From assembly GCF_020379485.1 (NCBI RefSeq), contig NW_026014642.1, positions 102,001-166,000 on the forward strand: a stretch of DNA of 64,000 bases. The letters run 5' to 3'. The notes under the pieces were generated by a model, which saw only the letters and a program-made list of their open reading frames with translations, had not been told where the DNA came from and did no database searches. The DNA is from Brassica napus. Lineage: Eukaryota; Streptophyta; Magnoliopsida; Brassicales; Brassicaceae. Positions 10,736-22,280 of the stretch are shown here, in pieces. Position 1 is the first letter of the stretch. Every line of letters begins with the position of its first letter. The position numbers and the translations under genes are program-made.

Positions 10736-12187
10736 ATGGCGACGAGTAACGACGGCTCTTCCTCTGGGGAAGACCGTGAAGCAATCGAAGTAACGCCGGC
10801 GTCCTTCCCTGTGACTCTGACACCACTCCAACCCGCTTCAATAGAGACGATAATGGCACGTCTTGCGCAACAAGACGCAGCCCAGAAAGCAACGACCGAC
10901 CAAATTGCGGCGCTTGCGAAGATCTTAGCCGACCTTGCCGCAAACGTGGAAGCCTCGACGGCGCAATACCGAAGAAATCTGGTTAGCACAGAAAGAGCGA
11001 CCGGAGCAGCACCAACACAAACGGCTAACCAGGATGTCACCGTTAACGACGTCGCTCAAACTCCCACAACTCTTGACGTGCAGACGATAAACGAGCTCGC
11101 CGCGTTGAAACAGTCGGTACTGGATATAAGCTCCAATATTCATCACGTCACCACATCCGCACCTCAGATCGAGCGAGTCCTAGCAGAATCTCTCCGAACT
11201 CCGTTCACCGAAAAGATAACGAAGGTCCGTCTCCGGAAGATGGAAAAGCTCCGTCTCCCAACCTTCGACGGTGTATCCGACCCTTCTGCTCACGTCACAT
11301 CCTTCAACATCGCGATGCGACGCGCAAACCTTTCTGACGAGGAAAAAGACACTGGCTTTTGTCAACTTTTCGTCGAAACCCTAGAAGGTATTGCTCTTAA
11401 CTGGTTTACCGGCCTTCAGGAGGACTCCGTCGATAGTTTTCACGACCTCTCAGCGGCTTTCCTCAAAAACTATATCATGTTCACTCGCCAAGAAGCCACC
11501 TCTACAGATCTTTGGAACCTCAACCACGCGAACGGGCAGAGCTTAAGAGATTTTATGGAAAAGTTCAAATCCATCGTCTCGAAAGTCGACGTGCCAGACC
11601 ACATAGCTGTGGAGTCATTGATGAACACTCTCCATATTAAGTCGCCATTTCGCGCTGATCTTTATCGACATCCGAGAAGGTCAGTACCGGATGCCATAGC
11701 TCGTTCCAACAATTTCATTCGGATGGAGGAAGATACCAGAGCCAAGGTAGCCAGAGAATTGGCAGGGAAACAGACTCCTGCCCGGACAAACGACGCTCGT
11801 CAAGAACCACGCCAACATTCAGCAGGAGGCAAGCCTAACCAGAAGAAAGGCTATATGAACGCTATAGACGACGGCGAATCGTCGGGATCTGCCACTACAG
11901 TGCGCGAAAAGGGGTGGAACCATTGGGACCGCGACACCAATCAGAAGAAATCCAGTTCCCCCGAACCAACAGGCTCGACTACAGGCGAACCAAGTAATTG
12001 GTGTTCTTATCACGAGGTCAAATCACATGATACGAGGGATTGCAAGGTCTTATACGGGCATTTCCTCAAGTCCATCGAAAGCGGTAAGATGAGATCGAGT
12101 CTCCACAGAAGCCGAAAAACAATAAGAGCTGGAGCAAGAACAAAGAAAAATAGACTCAGAAATCTCAAGAAAAAGCCCTTCAGATAG
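10736..12187 (+). pseudogene. Tat gag
   Basis: The frame opens with ATG 45 bp after the LTR and encodes 483 residues. Residues about 165-320 carry the Retrotrans_gag-type capsid region (L-P-T-F-D-G, then A-x-N-W-F-T-G-L, then S-L-R-D-F-M-E-K-F). A C-x2-H-x4-H-D-T-x2-C cluster near residues 422-435 replaces a classical zinc knuckle, as in other Tat gags. Gag forms the particle that packages element RNA. Around 12090-12110 the frame shifts, and the natural continuation, interrupted by a TAG at 12151-12153, lies in another frame, so gag and pol are now disconnected. Confidence 0.85.
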
Positions 12188-15100
12188 GAGAAAGAACCAG
12201 TCCCGAGAGACCCGCGGTCAATAATCTCAACCTCGAAGGTGAATCAACTGATGATGAACCACCTAAAAACAGACGACGAGTAGAAGTAATCCTCTCTCAA
12301 CAGGCTGATTCCTCCGATGATGAAGCACCGTCACAACAACGAGATCTGCGCGAAGAGTTGAATAATAAAACGCAGTCTAAGGACCTGCGTACGTTCTTGA
12401 AGCGAAAAGCCGCAACGGGGGATGAGAGCACAACAGATCTTCGGATATCCCTTGACGAGTCTAAAGCGAAGAAGACTGCCCGTGACAGCACGACCACAAG
12501 GTTGAGAGCCTTGCCCGCAGATCTACGTGACCATTTCAACTCTAAAGTGGAAGATTTATGCACTAAGCTCAGTCAGCCCAAGCGACAAGATTTGCGACCA
12601 TGCCTCGAAGCCAAGCGACAAGCGCAACAGGAACTGCTGAAGGCTACGAACGTCCCCCACCTCAACGTCATAATGGGTGGATTGCCTCCTTGCGGGAACT
12701 CGGTGAGAGCAGTCAAAGATTACAGACGACAAGCCGTCACTGTGCAAAACTGGCCTTCACAAGTAGAAACTGACTACCAAATCTCTTTCTCGGCAGTCGA
12801 CACTCGTGGAGTTAGTATGCCGCACAATGATCCGCTGTTCATCGACATTGGAATTGATGAGTGCCAGGTTACAAAGGTTCTCATTGATACTGGCAGCTCG
12901 GTCGACCTAATCTTTCGGGACACACTCGACAAAATGGGGATTGACCTACGCGACATGAAGCCTTCTTCGCGTACTCTCACAGGGTTTAACGGTTCTTCAG
13001 AGCAGATGATCGGCACAATACGTCTCCTAGTCTACCCAGGCGACGTTACCCGCACAGTTAAGTTCTCCGTTGTCCGGGCAAAGGCACCGTACAACGCCAT
13101 CCTTGGCACCCCCTGGCTACACTCAATGAAGGCTATTCCCTCTACATATCATCAGTGCGTTAAATTTCCTGGAAAAGACGGCGCAATATGGACAATCCGC
13201 GGAGATCAACGGGCTGCGAGAGAGCTGCTTATTGCTGTGGTCAAGTTACAACAGTCAACCTCCAATGTCAGCGCGGTCAACAAACCAATTCATAAAATCT
13301 ATCCTCAAAAGGAGGAAATTCGCGAGGAGCCCATCGATGAAGCCGACATATCAAAGATCGCACGCATAGGCGCCTATCTCTCTGATGAAATGCTGTCGCA
13401 GATCATCTCTTTCCTTAAAGAAAACGCTTCGACATTCGCATGGGAAACTTCTGATATGAAAGGGATAGATCCTGCAGTAACATCCCACGAACTGAACGTT
13501 GACCCGACGTACAAACCCATCCTGCAGAAGAGGCGTAAGCTCGGACCCGAACGGTCTAAAGCCGTAAATGAAGAAGTTGATAGGTTGCTCGACGCCGGGT
13601 TCATAACCGAAGTATGATACCCGGAATGGTTAGCTAATCTTGTCGTCGTCAAGAAGAAAAACGGGAAGTGGCGCATCTGTGTTGACTTCACGGATTTGAA
13701 CAAAGCATGTCCAAAAGACAGCTACCCTCTCCCGCATATCGATCGCTTGGTCGAGTCGACCGCCGGTAACGAACTTCTGACCTTCATGGACGCCTTCTCG
13801 GGATACAACCAAATCATGATGCATGAGCACGATCGCGAGAAGACAGCATTCATAACAGATAGGGGGACGTACTGCTACAAGGTCATGCCTTTTGGCTTGA
13901 AGAACGCAGGAGCAACCTACCAGCGTTTGGTCAATAAAATGTTCGCCGATAAACTTGGCAACACAATGGAGGTTTACATTGATGACATGCTGGTCAAATC
14001 ACTGCATGCCAAAGATCATCTGGACCATTTGCGAGATTGCTTCAAGACGTTGAACGCGTACGGTATGAAGCTCAATCCAGCAAAGTGCACCTTTGGCATC
14101 ACGTCAGGAGAATTCTTAGGGTACATTGTTACTCAGCGAGGCATCAAAGCAAACCCGAAGCAAATAACAGCAATCCTCGATCTCCCAAGTCCGAAGAACA
14201 GCCGCGAGGTTCAGCGTCTAACCGGAAGGATCGCAGCACTTAACAGGTTTATCTCACGATCGACAGACAAGTGCTTCCCGTTCTACGAACTCCTGCGAGG
14301 AAACAAACGTTTTGCATGGGACGAAAGATGCGAAGAAGCGTTCAATCAACGTAAGCACTACCTCACGACGACTCCGGTTCTGTCAAAACCCGAAGTTGGG
14401 GATACCCTATCTTTATATATTGCCGTAACCTCTTCGGCAGTCAGCAGCGTCCTTATACGAGAAGACCGAGGCGAACAGAAGCCCATTTTCTACATAAGTA
14501 AGCGAATGATTGAACCAGAGACAAGGTATCCAACCTTAGAAAAGATGGCTCTCGCTGTTATCACCTCGGCAAGGAAACTCAGACCCTATTTCCAGTCGCA
14601 TACTATTGAGGTACTCTCCAACCAGCCCCTACGAACGGTAATGCAAAACACCAATCAATCAGGAAGGTTGACCAAATGGGCAGTAGAGTTGAGTGAACAC
14701 GACATCGTGTACAAGAATCGAACATCAGCTAAGTCGCAAGTTCTCGATGATTTCTTAATCGAGCTGACACCAGAGTTAGAACAAGATCTCGCACTCCCTA
14801 GTCTGAATTGGATACTGCACGTAGACGGATCATCTACGAACAAAGGTTCCGGGGCAGGCGTACAGCTCCAGTCCCCAACAGGTGAACTAATCCGACAGTT
14901 GTTCAGTTTTGGTTTCGCCGAGTCCAACAATGAAGCCGAATACAAGTCCCTCATCGCAGGCTTTCGTCTCGCAAAGGAAGTAAAGGCTAAACGAGTCAGC
15001 GCATATTGTGACTCCCAACTCGTGGTAAGTCAGTTTCTCGGAGAATATGATGTCAGAAATGAGAGGATGGATGCCTACTTAACACTCGTTAAAGATCTTA

Positions 15101-15201
15101 CGCAAGATTTCAAGTTCTTTGAGATAACAAAGGTTCCTCGCGGAGAGAACGTGTGTGCAGATGCCCTCGCAGCCCTCGGAAGTAGATACATGATCAAGTG
15201 A
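12154..15201 (+). pseudogene. Tat pol: protease, RT, RNase H and second RNase H-like domain
   Basis: One frame runs through this interval, broken by a single TGA at 13615-13617. Protease: I-D-T-G-S-S at about 12883, with I-L-G-T-P-W-L downstream. RT: W-R-I-C-V-D-F, the palm Y-I-D-D at 13975-13986 and K-C-T-F-G. The first RNase H is about 14370-14760. A second RNase H-like domain (H-V-D-G-S-S, then E-A-E-Y, then C-D-S-Q-L, then A-D-A-L-A) spans about 14815-15180; this doubled RNase H marks the Tat lineage. The TGA sits where relatives have arginine, consistent with CGA to TGA by CpG decay. The frame ends at 15201 by a further shift. Confidence 0.88.
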
Positions 15202-16583
15202 AAAGGATAATACCAATACACAGGATGGAGAAGCCAAGCATCAGCTCGGAGACGGAACAACTCCCCGTAGTAGCATCTATTACCGACGACATGGACATCG
15301 ATGAAGAGGAATCTCGCGCAACGGAGGAGCAACTCAACGACTGGCGAACAGAATTCACCGAGTACCTATCCAACGGAGTGTTACCCACTGAAAAATGGGA
15401 AGCACGACGACTCAAACGACGAAGTGCACATTATGTTGTTCTGGATGGGGCACTCCATCGATGGACCGCAACGAAGGTACTCCTTAGGTGTATCTCTGGA
15501 GATGAGACGAGACTAGTCATGGCCGAAACACATGAAGGGGCAGCAGGAAATCATTCAGGAGGACGAGCTCTCGCATTGAAGGTGAAAAGCTAGGCTTCTA
15601 CTGGCCAACTATGAACGCAGACTGCGAATCTTACGCCAAGGACAGACTGCGACAAGTTCCAACGACACGCCTCGACCATCCATAGTCCGATGGAGTTACT
15701 GCACACCTTAACGGCGCCATACCCCTTCATGCGATGGGGAATGGATATCATCGGGCCAATGCCGAGCTCTCGACAGAAAAGGTTCATCCTGGTCTTAACG
15801 GATTACTTCACTAAATGGGTGGAAGCAGAAGCATATGCTAGCATTACTGACAAGGAAGTGCAGAAGTTCGTCTGGAAAAACATCATCTGTAGACACGGAC
15901 TCCCTTATAAGAGAATCACGGATAATGGGTCCCAATTCATCTCCCACAACTTCAAGGAGTTCTGCGACAGATGGAGGATTCGACTCAACATGTCCACACC
16001 AAGGAACCCGCAAAGCAACGGTCAAGCCGAGTCAACAAACAAGACGATCATCGACGGACTCAAGAAGCGACTAGACTTGAAAAAAGGATGCTGGGCCGAC
16101 GAACTGGACGGAGTCCTTTGGTCCCATCGAACGACACCCCGCGGAGCGACAAAAGCTACTCCCTTCTCGATGGCTTATGGAGTCGAAGCAATGGCTCCTG
16201 CTGAAGTAAATGTGACGAGTCTACGTCGTTCCAAAATGCCGCATAATGTAGAGCTTAATCAAGCCATGCTCCTTGACGTTTTGGACGACATCGAGGAGAG
16301 ACGCGACCAAGCACTACTTCGTATTCAGAACTACCAGCACCAGATTGAAAGCTACTACAACAAGAAGGTTAAGTCGCGCCCCCTCGAATTAGGAAATCTG
16401 GTCCTGCGAAAGGTGTTCGAAAACACCAAAGAGTGGAAGGCTGGAAAACTTGGTGCAAACTGGGAAGGACCTTACAAGATCATCGAGGTCGTAAAGCCCG
16501 GTGTCTATCGTCTCGAGACTTCGACAGGCGAAGCGGTACCAAGAGCTTGGAAATCGAAGGATCTATGTTTCTTCCATAACTAA
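15198..16583 (+). pseudogene. Tat integrase
   Basis: The N-terminal zinc-binding part (T-H-E-G-A-A-G-N-H) lies in 15198-15593. The frame breaks at about 15590, where one base of a G pair seems lost, and again near 15640 in the Cys-x2-Cys half. The catalytic core resumes at 15690-16583: W-G-M-D-I-I-G-P, T-D-N-G-S-Q-F and N-G-Q-A-E-S supply the D, D and E residues. The C-terminal G-P-Y-K-I-I-E domain ends at TAA 16581-16583. Integrase would insert element DNA into the chromosome. This copy cannot make it in one piece. Confidence 0.87.
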
Positions 16584-16605
16584 AGGAAGACGCGACAAAA
16601 AAAAA

Positions 16606-16672
16606 CCGAGTAAATGAGCTCTCAGCCACTTTTACTCGGACCGAGTGAATGCTCTCGGCTACTTTCACTCGG
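16606..16672 (+). other. Two tandem perfect hairpins just after Tat pol
   Basis: Stem 1 is CCGAGTAAA (16606-16614) with TTTACTCGG (16631-16639). Stem 2 is CCGAGTGAA (16641-16649) with TTCACTCGG (16664-16672). Both stems are 9 bp with loops of about 14-16 nt. The A-T pair in stem 1 is a G-C pair in stem 2, a covarying pair. They lie 23 bp after the pol stop. Role unknown; an RNA 3'-end, stability or packaging structure is possible. Confidence 0.7.
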
Positions 16673-17462
16673 AAAACAAAGAACTACGAATGGCTTGATC
16701 CTCTCCAAAGGAGGTACGTAGGCAGCTTTAACAGGTCCAGCTATAACAAAACAAAACCAAACACTTCCCCGAGGAAACGCATTTCCCCGAGATATCGTAC
16801 AATTCATGCGATACCTACGTGAGCTCGCTCAGGCATCTCAAAACACATGTACCGGTACTCGCACCCCACAGTCGAGTGCGTCCTGATCAGACACATACTC
16901 ACGGGAATCCGGTCGTATCACGGTATCAAACCGATACTCTCGAAATGATGACTCTTATCCATCTCATAATTCACTAAGAAAGGTTTGGCCAACCAAAAAC
17001 TTAGGAATTACTTTGAGAACGGGTTAAAGAACCGTCACCATTAAAATGTTCTACGGCCTAGAGTTACCCAAATTCGATTTCTATCTAATCAATATAGATA
17101 AAGACATCGAGCGAAGGAACTTGAAAGCAGTCAAACGAACACTCGATTAAGAAACAACGGTTTATCAGCTTGCACGAGACAACGTAAAAAGTAAACTATG
17201 AACTTTGTCTCGGTACGAAGCAAATCAAGCACTCTACAAGCATTGACAAGTAAGACGACTACTGGGTTTTCCTAAAAAGTCAGCACAGAGTCTATGCCTT
17301 CTCGCAACCTCAGGATATATCGAAGAAACGAAAATTGATGCGAGAATGGAAACAAGTACGACGAATGCATAATAAAAGATAGAGTCTTAAGCAAACAAAA
17401 GGCCACAATGGGTCAAGTCATAAACATCAAAACAACTAAAGGAAAAAGATAAGACAACAGGG
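16673..17462. other. Non-coding spacer between Tat pol and the antisense gene
   Basis: I see no domain, long frame or internal repeat here. It lies between two convergent coding units and may hold the 3' ends of both transcripts. Confidence 0.5.
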
Positions 17463-20400
17463 TTATTCTCCTGGGTTTTCGACCTGCTCCTGCACGAGAC
17501 TTCCACCGTCGAGAGACTGCTCATAAAGATCAGCACGCACCAACTGACTCGCACCAGCATCCTCGATCCGAGTCGTCGCTCCATCTTCATTAACCTCAAG
17601 CTGGCTCTCCGAATGGCGAGTTGCGGGATCAGTCATCTCACCAACAGGATCCTTGCTAACTTCCTCGCCCACATCATTGTCCGACTTGTCGCCCTGGTTG
17701 CCTTCAGGGTTCGAGGCAGAAGAATCGGAAATATCAAGAACTTCCTTCTCAACTTCGCCCTCAGCAGGTTTTGCTCCTTGGCAAGCAACGTCAGAAGAGC
17801 GAGCCGGCGCGTCAGTTCTCAATGATTCTTCTCCCTCGGAACGAGACGGAGCAGTCGAGGCTGCAGAAGGATTAGCGAAACTCCAGAGTACCACGGCAGC
17901 CCGCGGATCGATCAAGTCAGCGTTGGATCCATGTGGATCAAGACCCACGAAGGCTCGGATGTCGACGAATTGGGAATCAAGTCGAAGCGGAGAGAGAGCC
18001 AAGTCAGCCGAAGGAATCTCGCCCGGATTGAGCTTCGTAGCTTCTTCTTTGAACTGCTTCTCGCGGGCGACGAACATATCGATGGTCTCCTGCGGAATGT
18101 TGCGACCGCCAGCCCTTAGAGCCTCGAGACAGTTCTTAGTCCCAAACGCTTGACTTTGAAGTAACCGCGCCGTGTCGAAAGGCCCGTAGCGAGTCCACCA
18201 TTCGCGCAAGTTGGCAAAATGCTTGTTGGATTTCACGATCATTTCGGTCTCGACCCTCACCCTCTCTTTCGTGACCTCGTAAACACGAGAATCCCTAAGA
18301 CGGTCCAACTCTTTCTTAAACTCCGCAGTCTTCACCCCCAACTCCTCCATAAGCTCCCCCTTTCGACGCTATCTCAATAGAAGAGCGAGCAACGGAAAGC
18401 TCCTCCTCGGCTGCGTCAGCTTGTTTCTGGTGGGCCTTCCTCCGAGCGACCGCACGATCTCGCTTCACTGCCATCCTTTCAAACTCCTCTTGCCATTCCG
18501 CCCTTCTACAATGGAGAAGTCTACTCTTGCACAAGACTTTCTTCTTCAGCTCCTCAGACTCGGCAAGAGCTTCTTTCAGCGCAGAGTCATATTTCTCGAT
18601 GACATAGTTCGAGACTCCGTCGCTCTACGAGACACAGAACCAGAGCATTTGAATAAGGAGAAAGAAGGAAAAACAGATAATGCAGAAAAGGAAATGAAAG
18701 AATCTGGCGAACTACTTACCAACAATTTAGTACGAGCAGAGTCGATATACTCATCTTTAAAAATCAAGTCAGCAAACGGCGGAAAAGGTTTTGGACCGCA
18801 TTTTATCTGACTGACTAGCTCTGCGCATCGCTGCGGAGCGTAGATAAGCGGAGTCGGTCCATCGTACTCGAACAAAACACGATCTGGAAAGTCGACCCTC
18901 GGGGTCTTCCTAACAGCCGGAACGCTGCCAGACGATGAACCGGGAACTGACGCCTCGCGACTCGGTGAAACAACAGAAGGAGCTTGGCGACCGATCGCTC
19001 CTTGACCATCTGAACGCTTCGATTTCTTCCTTTGTAGCGGAGCTTCGGGAGAGATGTTCTGAAGATCACCCGCTAAGGCCAAGTTAGGAGAATCCTCATC
19101 GACCCGGGGAGGTAAAACAGAAGGGCGAGCCGCCTCGAACTCCCGGCCTTCAATATCCCCTTCCGAAGGCAGTTGCTTCCTCTTCTTTTTCTTCTTGCTT
19201 GAAGATGGCTCCGCAACCTCCGGATCGTCGCCTTCCTTAGGAAGAACTTTGAGATCATCCCCAACGGAAGGTGCGTCGCGAGATCTCTTTTTGTTTTTTT
19301 TCTCGGGAGCAACAATAGCAGCGGCAGGTGAGGAGTCGAGATGGCCAAGGCTCGCAGGACTCACGTCGCTAGCCACCAATGGATTGGAAGACTACGGTGG
19401 CTCGGTCGGGGTCAAGCCGAGTTCCATCGCCATTACAGCACTCAAGTCGGGGAGTCCTTTCATTCTTCTCGACGCGTTGATTCTCTTTTGTTCGTCCCGA
19501 GAAAACAGCGAAATCTTTCTCTTGCTTTTGTTAACTGAAGGAAGGAGGCTCGAGTCCCAGTCCCCTGCAAAGAGCACATAGAAGGAGCAGGCTCGTCAAT
19601 TAAAGAGAAAACGGTCAATCTTAAAACAGAGCAAGGAAAGAGGAAAGCTTACTTCTAGAGATACGGTCAATAGAACGGCGGACCCTCTCCCAAGAAATAT
19701 TCCCCCAATTCTCTTGAGCAAGTCTCGCTACAGCACGTGCGCTCGAAAGAAAGTCTTCCGGATAATCGCGAGAAGTCGGATTGTCGGCTGCATAAGAAAA
19801 ATACACAAAGTAGAAAGCAATTAGTATATAAAGAAACGATACAAGCAAACGAAGATGATCTACCAAGCAAAGTGTTCCATAAGACACGGTAGTGTTCATC
19901 TGGCGGGTCTTCGAAGGCGGAGTCATCGCACTTTATAAAGAAGTACAATCTCTGCCAATCTGCCATCTTGTTGGGATGCCTCCCAATCACATTGTAGCTT
20001 GGACGCATCTTGATCGACAGAAGCCCGTCATCTAACGAGCTGATGGATGTCAACTCCTCAAAGGCACGGACACTCAGCGAGACATCGATTTCGGCAGCCA
20101 TAATCATTAGAGAAACCGCAATGCGCCACAAACCGTTCAAAAATTGACTAATCGCTGCATTGCGACGCCTCGCTTACGACGTAACCAGACGAGGTATGGG
20201 AAACCAAAGCTTTGTCTCGTCTTGGAAATAGGATTCGTATACGCATTGGTATCCAATTGGTGGCGACCAAGGCCTTTGACTCTCCGAGGGAATCAAGAAG
20301 GTTATCCCGAGCCCGTGATGCTCCCTCAGAAGCTTCTTCACACTGTTAGGAGTTGATCGAGTCTTCTCGACATTCTCCCAAGCTTGACCACTTACATCAG

Positions 20401-20755
20401 GAGAGCGCAAGAACTCGGGAGATATCTCTGGAAGCTCCTCAAATATGCCTCCGGGGTAGTAACAAGTCGGCACAAATTTAACATGAGGAGTTTCATCCCC
20501 TGCACCGCCCGAACCGTCTCTCTCGCAAGCATGTGGTTCATCTCGATCTCCTCTTACTTCCTGTCGGTATGAACGCGCAGACTCGAAATCTAAGATCCGT
20601 TGAGATAAGTCCAGATTCCGGGTGTCCATCATCGCTTCGTGATGAATCCTGTCGAATTCTTCGAGCGGTACCTCGCTCAAACCTCTCGATGGGCTGGAAA
20701 CGGTTGCGACTTCTTTCCCTTTTTGTTTATGAGACAACTTCCCGCCAGACGACAT
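17463..20755 (-). pseudogene. Antisense multi-exon gene of the Tat element (plant 'putative gypsy type transposon' family-like)
   Basis: The start ATG is at 20755-20753. Four exons can be read: 20755-19864, 19787-19653, 19564-18720 and 18624-17463. The introns of 76, 88 and 95 nt all have GT...AG ends, and reading phase is preserved across every junction. Exon 1 carries W-F-P-I-P-R-L, then S-Q-F-L-N-G-L-W-R and A-D-W-Q-R-L-Y-F-F, resembling plant proteins with the Transposase_28-type domain (recognition from memory). Exon 3 is Lys-rich, nuclear-localisation-like and low complexity. Exon 4 starts with a predicted coiled coil and ends acidic. Two stops (20174-20176, 19392-19394) and one indel in a G run (about 18356-18360) break it. 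Function unknown; comparable antisense ORFs are known in Tat elements such as Grande. Confidence 0.75.
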
Positions 20756-20863
20756 ATAACTATCTATGTTACAACAACAAACCTAGAGAGAGAAGTGAGG
20801 AAGAAGAGAGAGAAAGTACCTGAGGCGTGCAGAGAAGAATGAAGGGAATGAGAAGAGAGCAAG

Positions 20864-20872
20864 TATTTATAG
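20864..20872 (-). promoter_or_regulatory. TATA box of the Tat antisense gene
   Basis: On the minus strand the sequence reads CTATAAATA, about 110 bp upstream of the antisense ATG. The leader between them is purine- and CT-rich. This supports transcription independent of the LTR. Confidence 0.6.
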
Positions 20873-21200
20873 GGAAGGAAGGGGCGCCTCCCCGAGGCGT
20901 CATCATTAAACATACGTGGGCCTGGGAACAGTCACCTAGCCGCCGAAGGGATCGAGGCGTCGCTTCGACTTCCCGTAATAACCAGCTCAGGTCCGACTAG
21001 AACCAACGGTTTGAAAATCTGACTAGACCGAAACCGGTTCGATTAACATTCTGCTAAACCGGTCGACACAACACAGAGTATCTGACGGTATCTCACCACA
21101 CCCGATTCGGAGACCTTCCTACAAAACGATCCATCTGTCTTCCCGAACCTAAAACTTCTTAAAATTCATCAAATCGAATAGGATCTTCGTCTCGATGAAC
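20873..21200. other. Upstream region of the antisense gene, before the Tat polypurine tract
   Basis: No open frame or domain is supported. By position it would hold the upstream promoter of the antisense gene. Confidence 0.4.
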
Positions 21201-21209
21201 TGGGGGGAC
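21201..21209 (+). other. Tat polypurine tract
   Basis: TGGGGGGAC is followed by TTAC and then the 3' LTR. It is the plus-strand primer site. Confidence 0.75.
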
Positions 21210-21213
21210 TTAC

Positions 21214-21681
21214 TGTAGATGGTAGATTCGACCATCTCTAAAGGCCCAAAAGACAGATGGCCTAGCCCATATGAAGCATAACGACGACTCGGAGCGAAGC
21301 CTCGAACGGTCGAACCCGAGGGAATGATTCGGCGTAATGATGTGGTCTTCTCGGCCCAGCGAGTTAAAAGCCCATTACGACGACGCAAACTAGGTCACGG
21401 GAGAGCGTGAGGTCAGCTATAAAAGGGAGAGGAAAGGCAACGAAGAGAGGATCCGAAATCACTGATACACACTGAGACGGCTAGATTAGGGTTTTCACCT
21501 TTGTTGCTTCGTCTTGTTGTAGTCTCCGGAAAAGCCCTCGAGGCTCCGACACCTTTCTCTTTACGCATTTCCTTTCCTTGTAACCTATGAAACACTCTCT
21601 TGACCATTAATATGACGTCTTTGCTTAAACCCACCTTAAAACCGAACGTTCTCTCGTTCCGTACCGTTTCCCGTTGAAACA
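21214..21681 (+). repeat. Tat element 3' LTR
   Basis: It pairs with 10221-10691. The TATA box is at 21418-21425. The right TSD ATTGT (21682-21686) follows. Confidence 0.92.
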
Positions 21682-21686
21682 ATTGT

Positions 21687-22083
21687 GTGTTCGTTTGTGT
21701 TGGATCCAGGACAGAAATGGACCGTGGTAAGGTAAAAGCACCATGAGGACCGCGGCCATGGGAAGATGTGTGGTGATTGGGTTGATTTGAAAATTGTGTA
21801 ATTATTGTAGCCTATTGTGCAACTTGTGAACTTATGTGATTCTAGTGTGTGATCTATTTTTTAGGATGATGAATGATGTATGAACCTTGGTTATTATCTA
21901 TGAAATATCTATTTTCCCTAGTTGATGTTGGAATGTTTAAGTGTGAATGTTGAGAACCTCAAAACTCTGAAAAAGACTTAGAATTATTTAACACTTGAAC
22001 TTGAATATGAAAATGAAACTGATTGCATTGTTTGGTGAGGCCGCGGTCTGGTTGGATTGGGGAATCCAGGATCGGGTCTTACA
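21687..22083 (+). repeat. Element II 5' LTR, second part
   Basis: It continues the LTR after the Tat insertion and ends AGGATCGGGTCTTACA. The segment matches the inverted LTR of element III at 35993-36318. Confidence 0.88.
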
Positions 22084-22086
22084 AGT

Positions 22087-22098
22087 TTGTATCAGAGC
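22087..22098 (+). other. Primer binding site of element II, one mismatch
   Basis: TTGTATCAGAGC differs at one base from TGGTATCAGAGC, which is intact in element III (35978-35989). It is the initiator-Met tRNA type. Confidence 0.75.
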
Positions 22099-22280
22099 AT
22101 TCTTGATTCTAGGATTTGTTGGGTTATTGGTTCACCACACACTTGGCCGTTTGGACTCATGGTGAGATAGTTCGGTTCTAAGTAATCTTTTGTACTGATT
22201 AACTTAGGAGTGATTGAGGTTTGTGTGTTCAGTTGTGGACTAACCTTTTGTTTGTGTTTGCAACTCCTAAGGGTACAAGA

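Larger units (their letters stand above)
10221..21681 (+). mobile_element. Nested Ty3/Gypsy Tat-lineage retrotransposon, complete (11.46 kb)
   Basis: It is bounded by 471/468-bp LTRs and a 5-bp TSD (ATTGT). The order is LTR, TGGCGCC-type primer site, gag, protease-RT-RNase H plus a second RNase H-like domain, integrase, a 4.6 kb 3' region with an antisense gene, polypurine tract and LTR. The extra RNase H and the antisense ORF between pol and the 3' LTR are Tat-lineage traits. Roughly 15 LTR differences by eye (about 3%) suggest an insertion on the order of a million or more years ago. Stops and frameshifts in gag-pol make it non-autonomous now. Confidence 0.9.

Noticed and set aside
10736..16583. 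Endogenous pararetrovirus or virus
   Set aside because: LTRs, TSD, a TGGCGCC primer site and an integrase with D-D-E identify a Tat retrotransposon.
18421..18810. Plus-strand ORFs across 17600-20850 (up to 166 codons)
   Set aside because: They are shadows of the minus-strand exons, which have consistent splice phases and family resemblance.
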